DNA of 5,004 bases from NCBI GenBank assembly GCA_002449915.1, contig DJXY01000208.1, forward strand, positions 1 to 5,004, read 5' to 3'. The stretch comes from Oribacterium sp. UBA6992 (lineage in GTDB: Bacteria; Bacillota; Clostridia; Lachnospirales; Lachnospiraceae). Below are positions 1 to 4,956 of the stretch, piece by piece (within the stretch, counting starts at the first letter, position 1; every line of letters begins with the position of its first letter). The notes beneath the pieces were generated by a model, which saw only the letters and a list, made by a program, of their open reading frames with translations, had not been told where the DNA came from and made no database searches. Made by a program: the position numbers and the translations under genes.

Positions 1-202
1 GCACCATCTCAATCCCGTCCATCTCTGGCATGCGGATGTCCGTGATAATCAGATCCGGATGCAGCTTAAGCGCCTTTGCAAAACCATCCTGTCCGTTTAC
101 CGCCTCTCCCACAAGCTCGCAGTCTACACTTTTCCAGTCTGTATTAGAAGCAATACCCATACGAACAAAGCGTTCATCATCTACAATCAATACCCGGTTC
201 AT
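1..202 (-). CDS. Response regulator, receiver domain, YesN/HptR-like (partial, cut by window edge)
   Basis: This is the N-terminal 67 residues of a response regulator; the gene continues past base 1. The translation starts MNRVLIVDDERF and has the receiver hallmarks: the acidic pair D8-D9 and the phospho-acceptor D55 in the motif DLIITDIRMPEMDG. The DIRMPEMDG form and the partnership with a YesM-type kinase are typical of YesN-family regulators, which carry a C-terminal AraC-type DNA-binding domain. That domain lies outside the window, so it is inferred. I chose the ATG at 202 over the in-frame ATG at 208 because the AGTGAGGG ribosome binding site lies 6 nt before 202 and would touch 208. The gene follows the kinase stop codon by 14 nt, so the two are almost certainly cotranscribed. 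It should accept phosphate from that kinase and activate target genes, by analogy with HptR probably a transporter for a phosphorylated compound. Confidence 0.93.
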   Translation of the reverse strand, partial: MNRVLIVDDERFVRMGIASNTDWKSVDCELVGEAVNGQDGFAKALKLHPDLIITDIRMPEMDGIEMV

Positions 203-208
203 TGCCAT

Positions 209-216
209 CCCTCACT
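209..216 (-). promoter_or_regulatory. Ribosome binding site of the response regulator gene
   Basis: AGTGAGGG lies 6 nt upstream of the ATG at 202 and abuts the kinase stop codon (217-219). It selects 202 over the in-frame ATG at 208, and its position next to the kinase stop suggests coupled translation. Confidence 0.7.
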
Positions 217-1923
217 TTAGCTATTATGATTGCTGCCACTGTCTAATCGCAGGGGAAGCAAAATCCGCATTTCCGTGCCTCTCTCCGGCAGCCGCCGTGC
301 ACTGAGCCCATAGGCATCGCCGTAATTTAAGCGAAGCAGCGTATCCACATTGCGGCAGCCGAGATGCCCGGAGAGACTTGGAGCCTCATGCCGCGCAAGC
401 ATTTGAAGCATTTCATTGCTGATTCCTCTGCCATTATCTGTTACCAGAATTTCCAGATCCTTATCTTCAGCGCCGCAGCTTTTAGCAAGCACCTGGACTC
501 TGCCGTCCGGGACGCCTTCAAGGCCATGGATAATCGCATTTTCCACGACCGGCTGTAGGATCAGCTTGGGAATCACCGCATGCATCAGCGTTTCCGGAAT
601 GTCGTAGTCAAATACAAAGCTGTTATCAAAGCGGAATGACTGAATGCTGCAGTAATTCTCAAGCAGATCAATCTCATCCTCCAGCGTGCAGAATGGCTCG
701 CCTGAGATACTGCGCCGGAGGATTTTGGCAAGGCTTTGAGACAAGGCGGCAATTTCCGGTACATGATGCTCCTTTGCCACCCACTTGATGGTATCCAGCG
801 TATTATAGAGGAAATGTGGGTTAAGCTGTGCCTGCATCATTGCAGTCTTGGTATCATTTAATTGCTTCTGCTGGCTGACCTGCTCCTCCATATAGGTCTT
901 GAGCCTGGCGGAGGTTTTATTAAAGCCCTCTGCCAGTTGGCCAAATTCATCCTCCCGCTGCATGTCCACATGTGCGTCAAGGTCTCCATGCCGTAAGCGT
1001 TTCATTGCATCCGACAACTCATGGATCGGCTGCGACAGTGCGCGGCTCATCCAGGCAGATGCCAGGAGGCAGAAGCCCATGCTGACGGCAGCAAGGATCA
1101 GTATAATCCGGTACATAGAGCTTATGATATCCTGAGAGAGTGCAGGAGGCGCTGTATAAATGGACCTGAGACCGCTGTCTCCCAGATCGGAGAGGTAAAA
1201 GCTGCCTGTCAAACCATCCTTATAGCCTTTACCGGCCATAAGATTATCACGGCAGCCTGCGAGGACCGAAGCATTCGCAAGTGAACCCATGCGGAATGCC
1301 GGCTCCCAAAAACGATTCACTACCGCAAATCCGTTTTGCCCGGATAGTCCCCCGCCAAGCAGCGTGGTAAAGCCCTGCGCATGCATTGTAATCACGACAT
1401 ATCCGTCATTTTGATTAATTTTACGGGCGATATCCAAGGTGGGAGTTGTTGTATCCATCCCTTCCATACCGACGGTATATACAAGTTCTCCCGGATGCTC
1501 GGAGGCACGTTTCAGCACACCATAGTGAAGCGGCAGAGTTTTATCCTCCGTGCCTCGTCCCGTGGAGTAGATCCGGTTCCTGCCGGAGTAGATATCCACG
1601 GTGGAAATGTTCCGGATGCTCTCTGTTTCCCGGTACAGGGAAGCGTAAACGCTTGGAATCCTTACTCTGCCCTCTGTCAGTGCCTGCTGGATATAGGCAT
1701 CCTCCGAGATCTGATCCGTAACCGCCCGGAAGCTGTCAAAAAGCTGTGTAAGTTTACCGTTAAGTCTCTCTGCCTCCTCTATGTCGCTGGCGGCAATGTC
1801 TCTTGCAACCTTGGACCGAAACAGATTTACGGTCAGTACACAGCTGATCAGAAGGGGAATGACGGAAACCAGAAAAAAGCTCTTTAAAAGCTGTGTGCGG
1901 AAGGAGCGATGCGGCAACTTCAT
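217..1923 (-). CDS. YesM/HptS-type sensor histidine kinase
   Basis: A 568-residue membrane sensor kinase that autophosphorylates in response to an extracellular signal and passes the phosphate to the regulator encoded just downstream. Visible in order: a short basic cytoplasmic start, a first membrane helix (about 13-34), a large extracellular region (about 35-268), a second helix (about 270-291), a HAMP linker (about 291-345), and a His_kinase domain with the phospho-acceptor H370 in QAQLNPHFLYNTLDTIKW. The ATPase domain has the N-box PVVENAIIHG (N462), the G1 box TDNGRG (495-500) and a G2-like GHLGCRNV (519-526). QLNPHFLYNTL is the signature of the YesM/LytS kinase class. A longer reading from 1980 is open, but the ATG at 1923 has a superb GGAGAGGAGG site 7 nt upstream and overlaps the lipoprotein stop codon as ATGA, so I chose it. 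All catalytic motifs appear intact. The extracellular domain is where a binding-protein partner would dock. Confidence 0.95.
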   Translation of the reverse strand: MKLPHRSFRTQLLKSFFLVSVIPLLISCVLTVNLFRSKVARDIAASDIEEAERLNGKLTQLFDSFRAVTDQISEDAYIQQALTEGRVRIPSVYASLYRETESIRNISTVDIYSGRNRIYSTGRGTEDKTLPLHYGVLKRASEHPGELVYTVGMEGMDTTTPTLDIARKINQNDGYVVITMHAQGFTTLLGGGLSGQNGFAVVNRFWEPAFRMGSLANASVLAGCRDNLMAGKGYKDGLTGSFYLSDLGDSGLRSIYTAPPALSQDIISSMYRIILILAAVSMGFCLLASAWMSRALSQPIHELSDAMKRLRHGDLDAHVDMQREDEFGQLAEGFNKTSARLKTYMEEQVSQQKQLNDTKTAMMQAQLNPHFLYNTLDTIKWVAKEHHVPEIAALSQSLAKILRRSISGEPFCTLEDEIDLLENYCSIQSFRFDNSFVFDYDIPETLMHAVIPKLILQPVVENAIIHGLEGVPDGRVQVLAKSCGAEDKDLEILVTDNGRGISNEMLQMLARHEAPSLSGHLGCRNVDTLLRLNYGDAYGLSARRLPERGTEMRILLPLRLDSGSNHNS

Positions 1924-3050
1924 GGTGCTGCCTCCTCTCCTTGGCTTCCGGTACTTTGGATATTGGCGCCCTGCGTCCATTGAGATAGAATCTCAGCCTC
2001 CTCCCGACTGTTTTTTACAACGTCCAATGGCACGAGCTCGAATGTCTGCCGGTCCTCAGGTAATGCGATGTGCTCCCGGACTGGTCTCCGGTAAAGACTC
2101 TCCACTGCAAATTCCTGCGTGTCCTCACTTATGATAAAATCAATAAATTTTTCCGCATTGTCGGGATGCGGCGCATTTTTCAAGATTGCGCATCCGTCCG
2201 GTAATGCACTGGTCCCGCTCTCGGGATATACCATCGCAATATCATTTCCTTTTGCGATTTCCTTAAGCGCGGATTCCTCCAGCGTAATCCCCACAAGACA
2301 CTGTCCGGTCGCGACCGCTGTAAGAACATCGCCGGAGCCACTAAGTACCTGTCCATCCAGCTGTGCCTTAAAGGTATCCAGAAGCTTTTTCTGATGCATG
2401 CCGGAAATTGCCATCATTGTGCATAAGATTGTATAGCTTGTACCGGAATGTAATGGATCTGCAAAGGCAATCTGTCCTTTCCAGGTACCGTCAAGAAACT
2501 CCTGCCAGTCTTTTGGGGCTTGCTCCAGGGATACCAGCTTTGGATTATAGATAAATACGATCGGAAGCTCGGTGAATGGCGTCCAGGAATCATCAACAGA
2601 CAAAAAATGGCTGTCAAGCTCTGCTGCATCTTGTGCACGGTATGGCGCAAAGCTCTGTTTGTAGGCTTCGAGGCTCTCCACTCCTCCACCGAACATGAGA
2701 TCCACATCGCCGAAGTCGACATTGTCCCGGATCTTATCCAGCATCTCCTGCGTGCCTCCGGCAGTCACCTCAACCCAGATGCCGGTGCGCTCCTCAAACT
2801 CCCGAACGACCGGCTGGTAGACCTCCTTTTTATGTGAGGTAAAAATCACAAGCTTACTCTGTTCCGGGACAGACTCCGGCTGGACTGCATTCGCCATAGT
2901 CATCTGAAAATTTTGTATCTGAGACTGCCGGGCACAGCCGGACACGACCACCGCTGCCGGAATGAGAGCACATAAAATGGGGAAACATCCTCTGACCAGC
3001 CGCCGCAGGGCTTTTATATAAAATAATATTTTATCCCTATTATGGCACAT
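1920..3050 (-). CDS. Substrate-binding lipoprotein, HptA/PgtC-like, probable sensor for the kinase
   Basis: A 376-residue exported lipoprotein of the type 2 periplasmic-binding-protein fold, in the family often annotated as iron(III) ABC transporter binding protein. It has a basic N-terminus, a hydrophobic stretch (about 21-36) and a lipobox VSGC with the lipidated cysteine at C39. The mature protein begins with a polar linker, followed by the first strand KLVIFTSHKKEVYQPVVREFEERTGIWVEV (66-95). Later come GDVDLMFGGG (114-123), the hinge-type TPFTELPIVFIYNP (157-170), the SGTSY segment (202-206) and a C-terminal ENAEKFIDFIIS-like helix (298-308). No permease or ATPase gene is adjacent; instead the next two genes are a YesM-type kinase and its regulator. 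This is the arrangement of HptA-HptS-HptR in Staphylococcus and PgtC-PgtB-PgtA in Salmonella, where the binding protein senses phosphorylated sugars or phosphoglycerates. The role as sensor is therefore inferred from context, and the ligand is unknown. The ATG at 3050 has only an AAAAGG at 3 nt, a short spacing, but no better in-frame start is visible. Confidence 0.88.
   Translation of the reverse strand: MCHNRDKILFYIKALRRLVRGCFPILCALIPAAVVVSGCARQSQIQNFQMTMANAVQPESVPEQSKLVIFTSHKKEVYQPVVREFEERTGIWVEVTAGGTQEMLDKIRDNVDFGDVDLMFGGGVESLEAYKQSFAPYRAQDAAELDSHFLSVDDSWTPFTELPIVFIYNPKLVSLEQAPKDWQEFLDGTWKGQIAFADPLHSGTSYTILCTMMAISGMHQKKLLDTFKAQLDGQVLSGSGDVLTAVATGQCLVGITLEESALKEIAKGNDIAMVYPESGTSALPDGCAILKNAPHPDNAEKFIDFIISEDTQEFAVESLYRRPVREHIALPEDRQTFELVPLDVVKNSREEAEILSQWTQGANIQSTGSQGEEAAP
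1931..1940 (-). promoter_or_regulatory. Ribosome binding site of the histidine kinase gene
   Basis: GGAGAGGAGG, 7 nt before the ATG at 1923, is a near-ideal Shine-Dalgarno sequence. It sits inside the last codons of the lipoprotein gene and fixes the kinase start 57 nt inside the longest open frame. Confidence 0.85.
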
Positions 3051-3084
3051 ATACCTTTTGTTACCTGCTTCTGGTCACGCTGCC

Positions 3085-3411
3085 TTAAAACCCGTAATGC
3101 TCTCGCTCGGAATCATGATCGTAGACCTTGTGATATTCCTCAGTGCCCTGACGGATCAGACGGACCAGTGTATACCTTATACCCTTAATTGTTGCGGTAT
3201 CACCCACCTTTTTCTTATAAAACGGATGATCATCGGTGCTGACCCGGGTCTGAATCCGGTTTTTTCCATCGCTGATGATCACATAGTCTCCTCGCTGTGC
3301 TCCATCCTTTTTTTCATAATGACGGAAACCGGATGCTCTCCGGAAGTAGTCACTTTTGCTTTCCTGCCCGTCCTTTTTTCTGCCTTTTTGATTCTTCCCA
3401 TACACTGCCAT
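3085..3411 (-). CDS. Small basic protein resembling the C-terminal domain of GreA (hypothetical)
   Basis: A 108-residue protein. The first 36 residues are very basic and polar (MAVYGKNQKGRKKDG onward). Residues about 40-86 read GDYVIISDGKNRIQTRVSTD, then HPFYKKKVGDTATIKGIRYTLVRLI. The last part resembles the end of the GreA/GreB C-terminal FKBP-like domain, where a P-x(n)-GKKVGD turn is followed by a strand ending in Y-x-(I/V)-x-x-I. This is a recollected family pattern, not a search result. The frame is open upstream to 3540, but the ATG at 3411 has a GGAGAG site 4 nt before it, so I chose that start. It overlaps the preceding gene by 62 nt in another frame. The 34-nt gap to the lipoprotein gene downstream has no visible terminator, so readthrough is possible. 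The protein may act with the upstream product as two halves of one Gre-like factor; otherwise its function is unknown. Confidence 0.72.
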   Translation of the reverse strand: MAVYGKNQKGRKKDGQESKSDYFRRASGFRHYEKKDGAQRGDYVIISDGKNRIQTRVSTDDHPFYKKKVGDTATIKGIRYTLVRLIRQGTEEYHKVYDHDSEREHYGF

Positions 3412-3700
3412 AGTTCTCTCCTGTATTAAGCTTCGTAAGATCATATTTCCCCGGCTGTACCGGAGACACAATGCCGTGACAAAATTCATACGGACGAAGC
3501 GCAAGCTCCATCCTCTGTACCCTGTCCCAGAGCCTTGCATAGCGGTTGAGATTTCCCCCGATTACCCACCATTTATGGTGCTTTTCACGGTCTGTGCGGC
3601 TCAGGCGAATGTGCTCAAGCAGGAGCTTCCCCGCATCCCGCCGAAGCCTTGCAAGGTCCTCTTTCTGCTTAAGATATGCTTCTTCTGTTAGTATGATCAT
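3350..3700 (-). CDS. Small protein resembling the N-terminal coiled coil of GreA (hypothetical)
   Basis: A 116-residue protein. It begins MIILTEEAYLKQKEDLARLR, close in pattern to the start of GreA (x-LT-x-EGY-x-KLKEEL-x-xL). It continues through a helix to about residue 40, and a second helix-forming segment (about 50-70, NLNRYARLWDRVQRMELAL) follows. Two such helices fit an antiparallel coiled coil of the GreA N-terminal kind. The GreA tip motif GDLSENAEY, which holds the two acidic catalytic residues, is not recognisable; the nearest acids are D37 and E39, followed by HHKWWVIGGN. The C-terminal tail is basic (KRQKKGRAGKQK). A GAGAG site 9 nt upstream supports the ATG at 3700. The last 62 nt overlap the next gene, which resembles the GreA C-terminal half. 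I treat the Gre relationship as inference; the gene could also belong to an unnamed clostridial family. Confidence 0.7.
   Translation of the reverse strand: MIILTEEAYLKQKEDLARLRRDAGKLLLEHIRLSRTDREKHHKWWVIGGNLNRYARLWDRVQRMELALRPYEFCHGIVSPVQPGKYDLTKLNTGENYGSVWEESKRQKKGRAGKQK
3416..3421 (-). promoter_or_regulatory. Ribosome binding site inside the overlapping gene pair
   Basis: GGAGAG, 4 nt before the ATG at 3411 and within the coding region of the upstream gene. It supports independent, probably coupled, translation of the downstream protein and fixes its start well inside the longest open frame. Confidence 0.7.
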
Positions 3701-3763
3701 CTCATATGTCTCTCAATTTCCGTTTTGCTGTCAGATTATTTAGACAGATTTTTTACTACCCAC

Positions 3764-3790
3764 ATCTTATCTGCAGCGTCATAAAATCAA
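3764..3790 (-). promoter_or_regulatory. Weak candidate promoter for the Gre-like pair and possibly the sensory operon
   Basis: TTGATT (3785-3790) and TAAGAT (3764-3769) are separated by 15 nt, which is shorter than ideal. They lie in the 103-nt gap between the lysozyme gene and the 3700 start. No convincing terminator separates the lysozyme gene from this pair, so transcription could also simply read through. Confidence 0.25.
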
Positions 3791-3803
3791 CCTGCATGTT
3801 AAT

Positions 3804-4481
3804 TTATGTATATTTATGAACCAGCTTTACATAAAACATATTGCCGTATTTATAGCGCCAGCCGCCGTTGGCAAGCACCGCCACCGGGTTAGGATAGCTC
3901 TCGGTTCTGCCGCCGGATTTCTCCTTTGCAAACTGCTCCGCAAGCTCCTGCGTATGATGCCTCCCATGCTCTGCTACATAATATACATATCCTTTGCCGT
4001 AATTATATGCCTGTATCGCTGTATCAAGGTCGCAGCGGTTTTTTTCCGCGATCGCGAGAATCTCTGAGAAGTATTTTGTCCCCTGTGCAATAGATTCTTC
4101 CGTGTTTAACGTATTGACCGACAGACCCAGGGATTCGCTGGACTGCATCACGTCATTTCCCTGTCCACGGGATTCCACCTGCATAATTGCAAGCAGCTCA
4201 TCCGTGTATCCGGAAATTCCATATTGTGCGGCATATTTTTTAACCATCGGGCGGAAACTCAGTACCTCGTCCGAGAGCTTTGTACTGAGATATTGCCGAT
4301 AGCCGATCAAACCTGTTAACAGGATGATAATAAGCCCCGGGATCATTAAAAAATACCGGATGCTCTGTGCGCTTCTATGCATCTGCTTTTTTGCAGGCTT
4401 TCTGCTTGTAATCTGTCTTCCTGCATGAGCCTGTTTTTCTGCACGGCGGCCTGGTGATTTTTCTTGGTTTCCTCTATTCAT
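3804..4481 (-). CDS. Membrane-anchored lysozyme-like protein (CwlT N-terminal domain type)
   Basis: A 225-residue predicted peptidoglycan hydrolase acting outside the membrane. Residues 1-42 are a strongly basic cytoplasmic tail and 43-62 a single membrane helix (FLMIPGLIIILLTGLIG). From about 78 on is a lysozyme-like domain: VKKYAAQYGIS, then LLAIMQVESRGQGNDVMQSSES with the likely catalytic glutamate E103, AIQAYNYGKGYV (155-166), and a C-terminal YPNPVAVLANGGW-x(7)-MFYVKLVHKYT. The MQVES-x-G-x-GNDVMQSSES motif matches the lysozyme-like domain of CwlT and Tn916 Orf14-type proteins. CwlT also has an NlpC/P60 peptidase domain, absent here, so this is the stand-alone form. The frame is open upstream to 4796, antisense-free but overlapping the xre gene; the ATG at 4481, with AAGGAG 3 nt before it and its own promoter just upstream, is the sensible start. 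Roles could include cell-wall remodelling or local wall opening for an envelope machine. Confidence 0.88.
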   Translation of the reverse strand: MNRGNQEKSPGRRAEKQAHAGRQITSRKPAKKQMHRSAQSIRYFLMIPGLIIILLTGLIGYRQYLSTKLSDEVLSFRPMVKKYAAQYGISGYTDELLAIMQVESRGQGNDVMQSSESLGLSVNTLNTEESIAQGTKYFSEILAIAEKNRCDLDTAIQAYNYGKGYVYYVAEHGRHHTQELAEQFAKEKSGGRTESYPNPVAVLANGGWRYKYGNMFYVKLVHKYT

Positions 4482-4514
4482 GCGCTCCTTCACCAAAGAC
4501 AAGTTTACGAGCTG

Positions 4515-4528
4515 ATTATAGCATGAAT
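4515..4528 (-). repeat. 14-bp element, lysozyme-promoter copy
   Basis: ATTCATGCTATAAT on the minus strand, differing from the copy at 4905-4918 by one base. It contains the perfect TATAAT -10 box and the TGC extension, so a protein bound here would block the lysozyme promoter. Confidence 0.5.
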
Positions 4529-4543
4529 CATAAAACTCCGCAA
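4515..4543 (-). promoter_or_regulatory. Promoter of the lysozyme-like gene (extended -10)
   Basis: A perfect TATAAT -10 box (4515-4520) preceded by the extended element TGC, and a TTGCGG -35 box (4538-4543) at the optimal 17-nt spacing. The -35 box overlaps the T tract of the xre terminator. The ATG is 33 nt downstream of the -10 box. The -10 region shares a 14-bp element with the xre promoter region. Confidence 0.75.
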
Positions 4544-4574
4544 AAAAAACGGCACCGGAATCATCGGCACCGCT
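4542..4574 (-). terminator. Rho-independent terminator of the xre gene
   Basis: On the minus-strand transcript, CGGUGCCG (4565-4572) pairs with a second CGGUGCCG (4550-4557) across a 7-nt loop. Six Watson-Crick pairs and two central G-U wobbles form the stem, with G-U and A-U pairs extending it at the base. A run of eight U follows (4542-4549). It begins about 20 nt after the xre stop codon. At the DNA level the arms are a direct repeat, so only the minus-strand RNA folds well. Confidence 0.75.
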
Positions 4575-4593
4575 GAAAGTATAAACACCGCCC

Positions 4594-4866
4594 TTACTCA
4601 TGTGAGGGGTCCTGTATCTCTCCCTCAGACTCCTGCGCTTCCACCTTTTCACTAAGCGCATAGTTTCCCGCAAAAAGATCATTGGGTGTGACATGCAAAA
4701 CCTCGGCAATGCCAAGCAGGACCTCCACGGAAGGTGTGACTGCACCGATCTCAATGTGTGAAATATGGATGTTACTGGTGCCAAGAATTTTGGCAAGCTC
4801 CGACTGCGTCAGTCCGGCCTTTTTCCGATACAGTTTAATTGTTTTTCCAAGCAGTTTTCTATTCAT
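4594..4866 (-). CDS. XRE-family helix-turn-helix transcriptional regulator
   Basis: A 90-residue cytoplasmic DNA-binding protein, essentially one HTH_3/Cro-CI domain (about 5-64) plus an acidic tail (about 72-90, EKVEAQESEGEIQ). The pattern IKLYRKKAGLTQSELAKILGTSNIHISHIE gives the classic positions: helix 2 from Q21, the turn at G29, the recognition helix about S31-I40, then TPSVEVLLGIAEVLHVTPNDLF. No dimerisation, peptidase or ligand-binding domain is present. GGAGG lies 6 nt before the ATG at 4866, a strong start. A terminator follows the gene, so it is probably transcribed alone. Dyad sequences overlap its promoter region, consistent with autoregulation, and a related element lies in the promoter of the lysozyme gene downstream. 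Targets are not known; it could also be a free-standing housekeeping XRE regulator unrelated to its neighbours. Confidence 0.94.
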   Translation of the reverse strand: MNRKLLGKTIKLYRKKAGLTQSELAKILGTSNIHISHIEIGAVTPSVEVLLGIAEVLHVTPNDLFAGNYALSEKVEAQESEGEIQDPSHE

Positions 4867-4877
4867 AAGTGTCCTCC

Positions 4878-4900
4878 ATAAGAATAATTATTATCCTTAT
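4878..4900. repeat. 23-bp near-perfect inverted repeat upstream of xre (candidate operator)
   Basis: Read on the plus strand, the blocks are ATAAG-A-ATAAT-T-ATTAT-C-CTTAT: two 11-bp arms around a single central T (4889), with one mismatch (A4883 against C4895). It abuts the GGAGG ribosome binding site of xre and overlaps the candidate -10 box. The position and symmetry fit an operator for a dimeric regulator; the bound protein is inferred to be the XRE product. Confidence 0.6.
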
Positions 4901-4925
4901 AGATATCATAGCATGAATATAGCAA
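4896..4925 (-). promoter_or_regulatory. Candidate promoter of xre
   Basis: TTGCTA (4920-4925) and TATAAG (4896-4901) are 18 nt apart. An alternative is the extended -10 TGC-TATGAT (4905-4913) lying between them, which has no clear -35 box. Either would place the transcription start close to the 23-bp dyad. I cannot decide between them from sequence. Confidence 0.45.
4905..4918 (-). repeat. 14-bp element, xre copy
   Basis: ATTCATGCTATGAT on the minus strand. It matches 13 of 14 bases with the element at 4515-4528, where the sequence is ATTCATGCTATAAT. This copy contains a small perfect dyad, TCAT-GCT-ATGA. It may be a shared operator, or simply two related extended -10 promoters. Confidence 0.5.
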
Positions 4926-4956
4926 TTATGCTTGTATCTTTCTTGTTCTTAATTGC
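4922..4956. repeat. Spaced inverted repeat upstream of xre
   Basis: GCAATTA (4922-4928) and TAATTGC (4950-4956) are perfect 7-bp arms 21 nt apart. One arm overlaps the candidate -35 box. This AT-rich dyad may be a regulator site or chance. The rest of 4957-5004 shows no gene that I can support. Confidence 0.35.

Noticed and set aside
1381..1887. Open plus-strand frame of 168 residues across the kinase sensor region
   Set aside because: It is antisense to a well-supported kinase, lacks recognisable motifs or a ribosome binding site, and is a shadow of the codon use on the other strand.
1924..1980. Longer kinase start at 1980
   Set aside because: It adds 19 charged residues overlapping the lipoprotein gene, with no better ribosome binding site than the ideal one serving 1923.
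3374..3380. Canonical -1 slippery heptamer A-AAA-AAG within the overlap
   Set aside because: Its phase is right only for the downstream frame. A -1 slip there would enter the upstream gene's frame and stop shortly at 3350, so it cannot produce the fusion.
3058..3429. Plus-strand frame of 123 residues, hydrophobic in places
   Set aside because: It lies opposite the Gre-like pair, which has better starts and composition. The hydrophobic look comes from reading Lys-rich codons in reverse.
3731..3752. Stem CTGTC/GACAG followed by T6 on the plus strand, terminator-like
   Set aside because: The stem is only 5 bp with a 10-nt loop and faces the plus strand, where no gene ends. On the minus strand there is no T tract after it.
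4482..4796. Longer N-terminus of the lysozyme-like protein up to 4796
   Set aside because: The extension runs through the xre gene and its terminator. A promoter and ribosome binding site support the start at 4481.
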